From: Cyanobacteriota bacterium | Lineage (GTDB): Bacteria > Cyanobacteriota > Cyanobacteriia > PCC-6307 > Cyanobiaceae | Length of the DNA: 63,874 nucleotides | NCBI GenBank assembly: GCA_026389315.1 | Contig: JAPLIC010000020.1 | Location: 1-63,874 of the forward strand | Reading direction: 5' to 3' | In this document: piece after piece, positions 52,838 through 60,827 of the stretch | Layout: each line of letters opens with the position of its first letter | How positions within the stretch are numbered: position 1 is the first letter of the stretch | Notes under the pieces: model-generated | Seen by the model: only the letters and a program-made list of their open reading frames with translations | Told to the model about the DNA's origin: nothing | Database searches by the model: none | Position numbers and translations under genes: made by a program

Positions 52838-53887
52838 TCAGCCCAGGTGCCAGGCCGCCTCAATCGCGGCCACCATGCTTTCGGCTCTGGCCACTCCCCG
52901 ACCGGCGATCCCAAAGGCGGTGCCGTGGTCTGGGGAGGTGCGCAGAAAAGGCAGCCCCAAGGTGGTGTTTACCGCCGCATCGAAGGCCAGGAGCTTCACG
53001 GGGATCAGGCCTTGGTCGTGATAAAGGGCTAGGTAACCGTCCGCTGCTGGTCTGCCTCCTCTCCAGGCGGCCGCTGCTTCCAGCCAGCAGGTGTCGGGGG
53101 GGAGGGGCCCCTCCAGGCGCACCTCAGGGTGCTGATGGCTCCATCCGGCCAGGCAATCCCGTAACCAATCTTCCTCTTCTCGCCCCAGCCGGCCGGCTTC
53201 ACCGGCATGGGGGTTGAGGCCCGCCACCACCAGATGGGGCCTCTCGCTGAAGCGCCGGCAAAACGCCAGGAGTCGCTCCAGTTGGGCCCTCACTAACTCC
53301 GGGTTGAGTTGCTGGGGCACCTGGGCCAGGGGGATATGGGTGGTGGCCAGCAAGGTGTTGAGCCGCCAGCCCCCCATGGGCGAGAGGGCAGTGAACAGCA
53401 TGGAGGCCCGGGGGACACCGCAGAGCTCGGCCAGCCGTTCGGTCTGTCCCGGATAGTCATGGCCGGCCAAGTGCCAGCTCGCTTTGGCGATCGGTGCCGT
53501 CACCAGAGCATCTGCGGCACCTTCCAGGACCAATTCGGCGGCCCGTGTCAGCCACCGAAAGCTGGCCGCGCCCGCCGCCGCGTCGCTGTGGCCGCAACGC
53601 ACCGCTGCGGCCAGGGGCAGGGTCTCGACCTTGAGATCGGCCGGGTCGGCCAGGGGAGCGGCCCCCTGGCGCTTGAGCTGGATATAGGACTCTTCCAGCC
53701 ACTGACGGCAACCCACCAGGGTGATTTCAGCGCCGGGGGGCTGGGGCCGGGCCAGGGCCTTGAGGGTCACTTCGGCGCCGATGCCGGCGGGATCCCCAAG
53801 GGCCAGCACCAACCGGGGTGGATTTACCCTTGGATTGACTTGATCGGCAGGGGGAGGAATCCATGGTGAGGTGGTTTTTGCTGGCAT
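52838..53887 (-). CDS. pdxA: 4-hydroxythreonine-4-phosphate dehydrogenase
   Basis: PdxA acts in pyridoxal-phosphate synthesis. It has 349 residues with LALGDPAGIGAEVTLKAL, APIAKASWHLAGHDYPGQTE, VAGLNPHAGEAGRLGREE, LYHDQGLIPVKLLAFD and TTLGLPFLRTSPDHGTAF. The metal-binding histidines are in HDYPGQTE, NPHAGE and YHDQG. The first about 25 residues (PAKTTSPWIPPPADQVN) are an extension before the domain. Convergent with accB. Confidence 0.95.
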   Translation of the reverse strand: MPAKTTSPWIPPPADQVNPRVNPPRLVLALGDPAGIGAEVTLKALARPQPPGAEITLVGCRQWLEESYIQLKRQGAAPLADPADLKVETLPLAAAVRCGHSDAAAGAASFRWLTRAAELVLEGAADALVTAPIAKASWHLAGHDYPGQTERLAELCGVPRASMLFTALSPMGGWRLNTLLATTHIPLAQVPQQLNPELVRAQLERLLAFCRRFSERPHLVVAGLNPHAGEAGRLGREEEDWLRDCLAGWSHQHPEVRLEGPLPPDTCWLEAAAAWRGGRPAADGYLALYHDQGLIPVKLLAFDAAVNTTLGLPFLRTSPDHGTAFGIAGRGVARAESMVAAIEAAWHLG

Positions 53888-54001
53888 GTTTAATGTTGTG
53901 GTTGGGGAGGGGCTTTCAGCAGGGCTGGCTAATCGTCCGCTGGGACAAAATGGCCGATGATCTCCACATACCCATCGACAAGTTTCAACCTGAGCAATAC
54001 C

Positions 54002-54952
54002 TCAAGTGAGGTTGATGCTGGCGCGCAGTCCTTCCCGATAGGTGGGGTAGCGCAACTGGTAGCCCAGGCTGTCGCAGAGGAGCTCGCTGCTGGCGCGCCG
54101 GTTTTCACTCCAGAAGCTGCGGGCCATGGGGCCCATTGAGGGGCTGATGTCCTGCCAGCGCTGCCATGGTGGCAGCTTGCAGCCCAGCAGGTGGGCGGCG
54201 AAGCCCAGGGTTTCACTGGAGGGACAGGGCTCCCGGTCGGCCACGATCACCGTCTCCGGGCGCTCTTCTGTTGGCATCTCAAGACAGTGCAGCAAGGCTC
54301 CGACGAGGTCGTCCACATGCACTCTCGAGAACACCTGGCCGGGTTTATGAATCAGGCGGGCCGTGCCGTTGCGAAGGCTGTCGAAAGGAGAGCGGCCTGG
54401 CCCGTAGATGGCCGGCAGCCGGAACACCTGGACCGGCAGGCCGCTGCAGCGCCAGGCCTGTTCGCAGGCCAGGCGGGCCTGGCTGCGCTCCAGTCGGGGC
54501 CGCAGGGCACTGTCTTCTCGCACCCAATCGCCGCCGTGGTCGCCATACACCCCAGTGGTGGAGAGGTAGCCGACCCATTGCAAAGGGAGCCCTGCCAGGG
54601 TGCTGGTCAGGGTCGTGAGCACGGGATCCGCGCCCTGGGCGCCGGGGGGGATCGTCACCAGAACATGCGTCACCCCTGCCAAGAGGTGCCTCTCGGGAAG
54701 CACGCCCTCCGCTGGATCGAAGCGAAGCCAATCGTCGGTCTGCTCCTCTGGTGGGGGGCCGCAGCGGTCCGTCAGACGGACCCGATCACCGCGGTCGCGC
54801 AGGGCTTGGGCGAAGCGGCGGCCGGTGTAGCCAGCGCCTAAAACCAGCCCCTGCAAGGGCTGGCGATTAGCAGGGTTGACAGCCCGATGGCGATGCAGTA
54901 CATCTGTATCAGTCCCTGAGGATTTCACCGTGACCGTGTTCCTTGGTTCCAC
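54002..54952 (-). CDS. NAD-dependent epimerase/dehydratase family (YeeZ-like SDR)
   Basis: This is an extended/atypical SDR of up to 316 residues. The Rossmann motif GLVLGAGYTGRRFAQALRDR sits at about 35-54, VGYLSTTGVYGDHGGDWVRE holds the Ser-Thr-Tyr region, and VFRLPAIYGPGRSPFDSL follows. The usual YxxxK is not intact (the Lys is missing after VYGDHGG), as in YeeZ-like proteins. The substrate is unknown. GTG 54928 is an alternative start, directly facing a GTG at 54930 on the other strand. Conserved downstream of pdxA in picocyanobacteria as I recall. Confidence 0.85.
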   Translation of the reverse strand: MEPRNTVTVKSSGTDTDVLHRHRAVNPANRQPLQGLVLGAGYTGRRFAQALRDRGDRVRLTDRCGPPPEEQTDDWLRFDPAEGVLPERHLLAGVTHVLVTIPPGAQGADPVLTTLTSTLAGLPLQWVGYLSTTGVYGDHGGDWVREDSALRPRLERSQARLACEQAWRCSGLPVQVFRLPAIYGPGRSPFDSLRNGTARLIHKPGQVFSRVHVDDLVGALLHCLEMPTEERPETVIVADREPCPSSETLGFAAHLLGCKLPPWQRWQDISPSMGPMARSFWSENRRASSELLCDSLGYQLRYPTYREGLRASINLT

Positions 54953-55286
54953 TCCGATCTCTACTGCATCCGCCCCCGCCCCCGCCCCCGTCCCAGCCCC
55001 AGCGCCCTGTGGCGCGGAGGGATCCAGTGCTCCCGCTAGCCGCTCCCGCCGTTTGGGCCATGGGGCTCGTTCGGGGTCTGCCCGCAGTCGCCACGGGGCA
55101 GGGCCCAGCCCATCCCGTTACGGGGCGACGACGGACTCCTGGAAAGACGCCAGTCCCCTGGGCGTACCCCACGTTTTGGCGGCCTTTCTGGTGACAGTCG
55201 CCCTGTTGCTGGCACCGGAGCGCCCTGAGGCTCAGGAGGCCATCTGCCAGCGCCATGCGGGCGTCGAAGCCTGTCGGGTCTGGTGA
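54930..55286 (+). CDS. Small exported or membrane protein, hypothetical
   Basis: An open frame ends HAGVEACRVW with a preceding hydrophobic helix (VLAAFLVTVALLLAPERPEA). I suspect a short conserved picocyanobacterial protein ending in a two-cysteine CQRHAGVEACRVW domain, with the upstream Pro/Ala/Ser-rich part either low-complexity coding or non-coding. GTG 54930 is one possible start; others lie further downstream. Its 3' end overlaps the HNH nuclease gene on the opposite strand by 55 bp. Family not recognised. Confidence 0.4.
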   Translation: MTVFLGSTPISTASAPAPAPVPAPAPCGAEGSSAPASRSRRLGHGARSGSARSRHGAGPSPSRYGATTDSWKDASPLGVPHVLAAFLVTVALLLAPERPEAQEAICQRHAGVEACRVW

Positions 55287-55651
55287 ACGCTGGCGGAAGG
55301 CTGGGTGGTCGGTCGGACCCACTCCAAGAGCCGAAGGGCCACTTTCATGTCTCCTTCACTCCAGGCTCTTAGGGCCATGGCCCGGCGTGGGTCGTAGAAA
55401 GACTGGCTGCGATACCAGAGAAAAATCTCCGCATCTCCCTTCTGGCCATTGCAGGACAGGCAGGCGGGCACGCAGTTCTCAGTGACGCTGGGCCCGCCGC
55501 GACTACGGGGATGCATGTGATCGATCGATTCGGACGGTCGGCCGCAATAGACGCAGCAGTTGTCTGTCAGTTGATGCAAGGACTGGCGCCATCGGCGCAC
55601 GCGCAATTTCGGGCAGAGGTCTTCAAGAAACACCCCATCCCTCAGCGGCAT
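55232..55651 (-). CDS. HNH endonuclease
   Basis: From ATG 55651 the protein has 139 residues. The zinc/HNH motif is complete: CCVYCGRPSESIDHMHPRS (first CxxC and the DHMHP His), then SVTENCVPACLSCNGQKGD (the Asn and second CxxC). This beta-beta-alpha-metal nuclease resembles McrA/RecQ-associated HNH proteins. The frame is open to 55741. It is head to head with a HARP/SNF2-type helicase, recalling ZRANB3, where SNF2 and HNH domains are fused. Confidence 0.88.
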   Translation of the reverse strand: MPLRDGVFLEDLCPKLRVRRWRQSLHQLTDNCCVYCGRPSESIDHMHPRSRGGPSVTENCVPACLSCNGQKGDAEIFLWYRSQSFYDPRRAMALRAWSEGDMKVALRLLEWVRPTTQPSASVHQTRQASTPAWRWQMAS

Positions 55652-55746
55652 GCCTGCTGTGCGATTGGGGAGATTTTGGCGGTGCTTTCCCGCTGTCAAT
55701 GTGTCGAGGACTGCACTTCCATGGCTTGGCCGACGCGGCAATCCAG

Positions 55747-57339
55747 ATGCGGCTGGGCCCCACCGGCTTGATTGAGGTGGTCAGCCCCTTCGATGCGGTC
55801 ACCCAGGCCCAGCTCCGGGCCCTGCGCCCTAGTGGTCGTTGGCTGCCGGGTCGGGCTTGTTGGGAGTTTCCCCTGGAGGCTGCCGTTGTCCTGGAGAATC
55901 AGCTGGCGGGCCGCTTCCCGATCACCGACGAGCTGGCCCAGTGGCTGCTTTGGCTGCACCAGCCCCTGCCACCCTTGCCACCGCACCGCCAGCTGGTGCA
56001 GGCCGCTGGTTTGGCGGATTCCCTGGCGGACGGGAGGCGTCTGCTAGGGCACCAGCGGCTGGCAGTGCGGTGGCTGTTGGCGCGACGCGGTGCCATCCTT
56101 GCCGATGCCATGGGCCTGGGCAAAACGCTCACGGCCCTGGTGGCGGCCCGCGCCATGGTGCGGTTGGCGCAGTGCCGTCTGGTGGTGCTGGCCCCGGTGG
56201 GCCTCCATCTGCATTGGCGTCAGGAGGCCGCGGCCCTGGGGCTGCGGTTGGAGTTGCACAGCTGGGCCCGCATTCCAGCTGCCCTGCCAGGGGCCGGCAC
56301 GGTGTTGATCGTGGATGAGGCCCATTTCGCCCAGTCCCTGCGGGCCCGGCGGACCCAGGCTTTTCTGCGCCTGGCGCGCCATCCCCGGCTGCGGGCCCTG
56401 TGGTTACTCACCGGCACACCGATGAAAAATGGCCGCCCTGTCCAGCTCTTCCCCCTACTGGCCGCCATCGGCCATCCCCTTGGCCGTGATCAGCGGGCCT
56501 ACGAGGAGCGTTATTGCCAAGGCCACTGGCGGGAGCAGGGGGGAAGGCGCCTCTGGCAGGCCCAGGGGGCCAGCCAGCTCGACGAACTCCGCCAGCTGGT
56601 CAGGCCCCTGGTGTTGCACCGCACCAAGGCCCAGTGCCTTGATCTGCCCCCCAAGGAGCGTCTTCACCACGACGTCGACCTGGGGGAGCGTGCCGCGGAT
56701 CGCTTTGATGCCCAGCTCCACGCCGTGGTTCAGGCCTATCGGCTGCGGGCGTCCCGGGGCGAAGTGCGACGGGATGCCGAGGCCCTGGCGGTGTTTACGG
56801 CGTTGCGACGTCTTGGCTCCGGCGCCAAGGAAGGGGCCACCATCACCCTGGTGGCCGACTTGTTGCGTCGGGGGGAGCCGGTGGTGGTGTTCAGTGCCTT
56901 TGTGGCCACGGCCCAGCGGCTCCAAGCCGGCCTTGCCAGCGCCAGCCCCGGGGGGGCGGCCCTGCTGATCGGCGCCGTGCCGCCGGCGCGGCGCCAGGGC
57001 CTGGTCGATCGCTTCCAGGGCGGAGACCAGGGGTTGTTGGTTGCCACTTTCGGCACCGGAGGTCTGGGCTTCACCCTGCACCGGGCCCGCCATGTGGTGC
57101 TGGTGGAACGCCCCTGGACCCCCGGCGATGCCGAACAGGCGGAGGATCGCTGCCACCGCCTTGGCATGGCAGCCAGCCTGAGTTGCCACTGGATGCGGTT
57201 GGGGGCCACCGACCGCTTGGTGGATGACTTGATCGAGAGCAAGGCCGAACGCATCAATGCCCTGCTGCGCCCTTCCCAGGAGCGGCAGCGCCGCCAGGCC
57301 TTCCCGGCTTTGGTGCGCCAGTGGCTTGAGGACTGGTGA
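55747..57339 (+). CDS. SNF2-family helicase with HARP-like N-terminus (SMARCAL1/ZRANB3-like)
   Basis: This DNA translocase of 530 residues begins with a HARP-like segment (LIEVVSPFDAVTQAQLRALR, GRWLPGRACWEFPLEAA). The SNF2 core follows: I ILADAMGLGKTLTALVAARA, II IVDEAHFAQS, III LWLLTGTPMKNG, IV VVFSAFVATAQRLQ, V LLVATFGTGGLGFTLHRA and VI QAEDRCHRLG. SMARCAL1-type enzymes anneal or remodel stalled forks; a genome-maintenance role is inferred. GTG/ATG alternatives exist upstream (55699). It overlaps a convergent lipoprotein gene by 86 bp. Confidence 0.92.
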   Translation: MRLGPTGLIEVVSPFDAVTQAQLRALRPSGRWLPGRACWEFPLEAAVVLENQLAGRFPITDELAQWLLWLHQPLPPLPPHRQLVQAAGLADSLADGRRLLGHQRLAVRWLLARRGAILADAMGLGKTLTALVAARAMVRLAQCRLVVLAPVGLHLHWRQEAAALGLRLELHSWARIPAALPGAGTVLIVDEAHFAQSLRARRTQAFLRLARHPRLRALWLLTGTPMKNGRPVQLFPLLAAIGHPLGRDQRAYEERYCQGHWREQGGRRLWQAQGASQLDELRQLVRPLVLHRTKAQCLDLPPKERLHHDVDLGERAADRFDAQLHAVVQAYRLRASRGEVRRDAEALAVFTALRRLGSGAKEGATITLVADLLRRGEPVVVFSAFVATAQRLQAGLASASPGGAALLIGAVPPARRQGLVDRFQGGDQGLLVATFGTGGLGFTLHRARHVVLVERPWTPGDAEQAEDRCHRLGMAASLSCHWMRLGATDRLVDDLIESKAERINALLRPSQERQRRQAFPALVRQWLEDW

Positions 57340-57739
57340 GGCCCCCGGCGGTGGCAGGGCAGTCGGCCAGCCTGAGGGCCAGATCGTGGCGCAATTGGTG
57401 ATCCATTTTGCGGGTGGGCAGGGCCTGGGCCAGCGCCGCGGCCTGACGGATGTCCTGGCAGGCGGCGTCATCCTTGTCGGCCAGGATGTGGAGCAGGAAG
57501 CGGTCGTTGAGGGGGCCCGGATCCTTGGGGAAAGCCGCCACCACGGCATCGCAGCGCCGCAGGGCTTCCGGCAGATGGTCCATGTCGATCGTGTGCAGAC
57601 AATCCGACCGGTTGATGCGGCGCTGGGGGAGGGGTTCTTCGGCGCAGGCCGTCAGCAGGGTTGCGATGACAAGGGCCACCAGGGCGGCAAAGCGTTGGGT
57701 CTGGCGGCGCTGCGTTGACCGGTTGCGACGGCGGTTCAA
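57254..57739 (-). CDS. Putative lipoprotein, hypothetical
   Basis: The 161-residue protein begins with a basic N-terminus and a hydrophobic segment ending in a lipobox (VALVIATLLTAC). The mature part contains regularly spaced Cys (NRSDCLHTIDM, ALRRCDAVV, DAACQDIRQ, LADCPATAG) in a helical fold, resembling Sel1/TPR-like exported proteins. The last about 28 residues overlap the end of the SNF2 gene. No known family recognised. It starts inside the end of the upstream exported protein gene (4-bp overlap). Confidence 0.7.
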   Translation of the reverse strand: MNRRRNRSTQRRQTQRFAALVALVIATLLTACAEEPLPQRRINRSDCLHTIDMDHLPEALRRCDAVVAAFPKDPGPLNDRFLLHILADKDDAACQDIRQAAALAQALPTRKMDHQLRHDLALRLADCPATAGGLTSPQATGAPKPGRPGGAAAPGKGAAGH

Positions 57740-58188
57740 CGGGGGTAGGGCATCGCGGCACCGGGTGTGGCAGCCCCCGCAGGCGCCCCGGGGGAGCCAG
57801 TGCTATCCGGGGCACCCACGGAGCCGCCATAAACGCGGCGGGAATAAAGATCCCCAAGGTACCGGGAACAGTCGGGGAAGGATGCTGGGTTAGAGACCAC
57901 GGCTTCGGTGATCAACACGGCGGCCCGCTCCGGGGGTGGTTTGAAGACACCGGTGCTCTGTTTGATCACGCCGTAGGCCGCGGCCCAGCTGACTTCATGG
58001 TTATTGCCATTAGCGCGCATGAAGCAATAAACCTGGGCTGCTTTGGCGCCTGATGGTTGGTTCGCCTGGGCGGGGTTGGCCAGGGTGGCGGCAACCCCGG
58101 CCGAGAGCGCCAGGCCGAGCATGCCTGGAAGCAGGCGGCGGAGGTGGGGGTGGTGGACGCGCATCGGCGGGGCGGGATGGACCGCCAC
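57736..58188 (-). CDS. Exported hypothetical protein (picocyanobacterial)
   Basis: This protein of up to 150 residues has a signal peptide (LPGMLGLALSAGVAATLANP) and an Ala-x-Ala site, then a conserved-looking helical region AAQVYCFMRANGNNHEVSWA and a later PDCSRYLGDLY, suggesting a Cys-containing small domain. A Pro/Gly/Ala-rich tail follows. I recall similar proteins in marine Synechococcus, function unknown. ATG 58164 (MRVHHPHLR) is a likelier start than 58188. Overlaps the next gene by 4 bp, so the two are coupled. Confidence 0.75.
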   Translation of the reverse strand: MAVHPAPPMRVHHPHLRRLLPGMLGLALSAGVAATLANPAQANQPSGAKAAQVYCFMRANGNNHEVSWAAAYGVIKQSTGVFKPPPERAAVLITEAVVSNPASFPDCSRYLGDLYSRRVYGGSVGAPDSTGSPGAPAGAATPGAAMPYPR

Positions 58189-58246
58189 AAGCTATCCAGC
58201 CAGGCCCATCTGTCCAGCCACCGGGTGGCCAGCGATGTTTTGGGTT

Positions 58247-58768
58247 TCAGCCGCCCCCCGGGGGTGCCGCGCCCGCTGGCAGCACCAACCGCACCAGCAG
58301 CGGCAGCACCAGCAGCACCGTGATCAAGCGCACCGCATGCAGGGCGGCCACGGCGGCCCCCACGCCGAACTCAGCTCCCACCAGGCTCATGCCACTGATG
58401 CCCCCCGGGGCGGCCCCCAGCAAGGCCACCACCGGATCAATGCCCAACAGGCGGCTGCACCACAGACCGACCACCACTCCGGTCAGCACCAGGGTCACGG
58501 TGATCAACAGGGCCGGTTTCCACAACACTTTCAATTCGGCCACGGCGGCGCTGGTGAGGCTGGTGCCGATCACGGTGCCAATCGCGATTTCAAGAATGGT
58601 GCGCGTGCCTGAGGGCCACTGGGCCGTTTCGAAACGGCCACTCATGCTCAGTAGGGCCGCTCCGATGAGGGCTCCCGCCAGGGGGGCCGCCGGGATGCCG
58701 GTCCGCAGGGCCGCCAGTCCTCCGGCAATGCCGGCAAGGCCATACAGCCCAAGCAGCCAGGGAGCCAT
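58247..58768 (-). CDS. AbrB-family membrane protein (duplicated-domain AbrB transporter, half-size)
   Basis: The 173-residue hydrophobic protein has about five membrane helices and the family loop LGAAPGGISGMSLVGAEFGV. The family (AbrB/YbfH) usually has two such repeats of about 160 residues; here only one is present, so it must act as a dimer or pair with another half. Its role is uncertain; ammonia-monooxygenase-linked and transport roles have been proposed. Start is ATG 58768 (MAPWLLGLYGLAG); the frame is open to 58957. Confidence 0.82.
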   Translation of the reverse strand: MAPWLLGLYGLAGIAGGLAALRTGIPAAPLAGALIGAALLSMSGRFETAQWPSGTRTILEIAIGTVIGTSLTSAAVAELKVLWKPALLITVTLVLTGVVVGLWCSRLLGIDPVVALLGAAPGGISGMSLVGAEFGVGAAVAALHAVRLITVLLVLPLLVRLVLPAGAAPPGGG

Positions 58769-58882
58769 GGGTTCAGCTAGGCAACGAACTCCCAGTGTGG
58801 AAGATTCGTTGCCACCTTGAGCACCTTGCCTTTCTGTGTTGTGATGCGGGTCATTGTTGTCGCGGCGCAACGCCGCTTGGCC

Positions 58883-59233
58883 ATGGCTTCTTCTTCGGTT
58901 CCTTCGGTGTCGTTCCGCATCAGCCGCCATACAGAAGACTTGGCGATCACCCTGCATGCCCTTTCCCAGCGCCTGGTGGCCTTGGAACAGCGGCTGAATC
59001 GCCTGGATTCAGAGTTGCATCAAGAGCGCGACAATGGATCGGATGCAGAGGATCTGGCCCGGCTCGACAAGGCCGAATCCCTGTTGCGGGATTGCCGGCA
59101 GTTGTTGGAAAGTGAATCTGCCGATGTCCTGACAGCCGGCGGCAGTCCAGGCTTGGCATCGTTCAAGGCTTCGGCCCTTGAGCCCGCTTCGGCTGCGGCC
59201 AAGGAAAACGTTCGTCAATGGGACGCCGCCTGA
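58883..59233 (+). CDS. Small coiled-coil protein, hypothetical
   Basis: The protein has 116 residues from ATG 58883. A heptad-rich helix HALSQRLVALEQRLNRLDSE (about 26-45) and another acidic helix (LARLDKAESLLRDCRQLLES) predict a coiled coil. No family recognised. It is the first of three small plus-strand genes on this stretch. The frame is open to 58817. Confidence 0.6.
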   Translation: MASSSVPSVSFRISRHTEDLAITLHALSQRLVALEQRLNRLDSELHQERDNGSDAEDLARLDKAESLLRDCRQLLESESADVLTAGGSPGLASFKASALEPASAAAKENVRQWDAA

Positions 59234-59310
59234 GGGGCGCACTGGTGAAGGGCATGGAGATCAGGCCACCATTGCCGCGCCGACCATGCCAAAATAAGAA
59301 GAAAGTGACC

Positions 59311-59541
59311 ATGGTTTTCCCTTCTTCCCATTCCCCTGCTTTGACGGCTGGCTCGTCGCCTCCAGTGCGCTATCCAACGGGTCATTCCCGTTGCTCCCTT
59401 CAGGCTGAACGCGATCACCAACTTGAGAAGTTGGAGTTTGCCCTGGCCGTTGCCCTCACCCGCGGAGACGGTGAACGTTCTCTTGCCCTGCGCCAGGCGA
59501 TTGAAGCCCTGGGTGGTAATGGTGAAGAACCAGGAACTTGA
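59311..59541 (+). CDS. Small hypothetical protein
   Basis: A 76-residue open frame starts at ATG 59311. The first half is Ser/Pro-rich; the second half is an amphipathic helix (DHQLEKLEFALAVALTRGDG) with a charged C-terminus. The composition and codon use look coding. The purine-rich AAGAAGAAAG upstream may serve as ribosome-binding site. Not recognised. The frame extends back to 59218. Confidence 0.5.
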   Translation: MVFPSSHSPALTAGSSPPVRYPTGHSRCSLQAERDHQLEKLEFALAVALTRGDGERSLALRQAIEALGGNGEEPGT

Positions 59542-59747
59542 GTCTTCAGCTTGGAAGCGTGTTGCGTAAACTTTCTATTGATGTGTCGATGGTCGCAACG
59601 AAGCCCTTTTTTGCTTAGTCTGTTCCACGAGTTAGTCGCTCGCCTCCATGGTTTTCCTGAGATGGATGCCGTTCTCGCAATCGTGACTTGATCGTTCACG
59701 CTTTTGGTATCAGCGGCTTGATCGCTTCTCCTTACCCCTAGAAATCC

Positions 59748-60029
59748 TTGACACCTCTTACCCTTTCGCGCCCCGTCTCTACTGTTCCTATCCGTCCAGT
59801 CCTTCTGGGCCAGGCTGTTAAGACGCCAGCATCCCGCACTTATGACGAGCGGGGAGACCATCGTCGCCAATTTCTTGACCAGGCGAATGGCTTCAATGAG
59901 CAGGCGCGCCTTGCGGCAGATGAGGGAGATGTGTCCGGCGCTGCCCGACTGATTTTGATGGCACTTGATTGTGAACGCCGCGCCGGCGGCCTGGGTCTCC
60001 AGGTGATGCAGGTGATTAAGCCCCGCTAG
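59748..60029 (+). CDS. Small hypothetical protein (helical, conserved-looking)
   Basis: A 93-residue frame starts with TTG 59748. The C-terminal half is well-formed (DQANGFNEQARLAADEGDVS, AARLILMALDCERRAGGLG, VMQVIKPR) and reads like a short TPR-like helical pair; I recall similar small proteins in marine Synechococcus. The N-terminal 30 residues are less convincing. No start codon other than TTG is nearby. Function unknown. Confidence 0.55.
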   Translation: MTPLTLSRPVSTVPIRPVLLGQAVKTPASRTYDERGDHRRQFLDQANGFNEQARLAADEGDVSGAARLILMALDCERRAGGLGLQVMQVIKPR

Positions 60030-60074
60030 GCTATTTGCTCGATAATCTTTTTTAGGCACAAGTGGCGGTGGTCA

Positions 60075-60094
60075 CTATGCGGATATCGGCATAG
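60075..60094. repeat. 20-bp near-palindrome
   Basis: CTATGCGGATATCGGCATAG: arms CTATGC/GCATAG around GATATC, with only positions 7 and 14 breaking symmetry. It could be an operator for a dimeric regulator or an RNA hairpin. No gene starts immediately beside it. Confidence 0.4.
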
Positions 60095-60109
60095 CTGATC
60101 TGCAGAAGT

Positions 60110-60281
60110 CGGGGGTACCAGGCCAAAGGCCAAAGCAGGGTTACCCTCTCCAAACTTGATGCTGAGCTTGTCCTCAACTGCCGAGGGGTGAACGGCTCGC
60201 CTTGGTCAAGGCTTAACGCTGGTTCTCGCCGAGCTGTGAATGGGTGTCAGTCCCAGTCAGCAACCCGCTGGGGCTTTTTTT
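60110..60281 (+). ncRNA. Candidate structured transcript ending in a rho-independent terminator
   Basis: Possible stems on the plus strand are AGGGT/ACCCT (60136-60146), CCTTG/CAAGG, and GGCTCG pairing with CGAGC further on, followed by the terminator. I compared it by eye with the hallmarks of tmRNA, RNase P RNA, SRP RNA and 6S RNA and saw none. It may be a small RNA or only the 3' UTR of the small gene ending at 60029. The 5' end is a guess. Confidence 0.25.
60252..60281 (+). terminator. Rho-independent terminator
   Basis: CCC, bulge AGT, CAGC, loop AACCC, GCTG, GGG forms a seven-pair hairpin with a bulge (60252-60273), followed by C and seven T residues. It is about 220 bp beyond the nearest upstream plus-strand gene. 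Confidence 0.75.
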
Positions 60282-60827
60282 AGGGCCGTAGCGCAGGTTT
60301 AGTCATGGATGCTCCCCTCCCATGCCTTGGTATTTCCACCAGTTACCTCAACGGTGCTGGGGAGACGAAGGCTTTGCTGCCCGTGCAGAACAGAGGTGAT
60401 CGCTAGTATGAAACCCTGAGTAGGGGGCGGACGGAGTGGCTGAGCGCAGCGTCTTTGTCGTGCAGGCTTATCTCTAGCTCAACCATCCCACTAGTGCGAC
60501 CCCCCCCTTTCCATTCGGCCCTCTCCCGCCCTACCTAGAAAATCAAGACCGCTCTGTTGCAGAGTTCGCAGGCCCATAGCCGGGGCAATGGAGATCACCG
60601 GGCAGGAGCTGGATTCGTCTGAAACCCAAAGAGTTCCGCTAATTGGCGCTATCTTAGATAATCTGTGGGGAAAAGATCATACGATGATTTGGTAGTATTA
60701 AAACGAGGCTGGCTTATATAGATGTATCAAGCGCAAAGACTGTTCTTGTTTGTTTATGGAGGCCGTTGATTGCCATGCCTTCGGCTAGGTTGACTGCAAA
60801 CATGACGCCGCATAATCACCTTGGGCT

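Larger units (their letters stand above)
60030..60827. other. Long intergenic tract with palindrome, terminator and no clear gene
   Basis: About 800 bp with no ORF of recognisable coding character on either strand. It contains a near-palindrome at 60075-60094, a possible structured RNA ending at the terminator 60252-60281, and an AT-rich part (about 60650-60760). A tRNA-Ser-like D-arm string at 60428-60446 leads nowhere. It may hold an unannotated RNA and remnants of lost genes. Confidence 0.5.

Noticed and set aside
53929..54216. 95-codon minus-strand frame beneath the SDR gene
   Set aside because: It is out of frame with the well-supported SDR and its composition is that of a shadow frame.
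60060..60300. tmRNA, RNase P RNA, SRP RNA or 6S RNA
   Set aside because: None of the hallmark sequences or the tmRNA tag reading frame could be found; kept only as an unassigned candidate transcript.
60428..60446. tRNA-Ser-like 5' end (GGACGGAGTGGCTGAGCGC)
   Set aside because: No anticodon arm, T arm or matching acceptor strand follows within tRNA length; at most a chance match or remnant.
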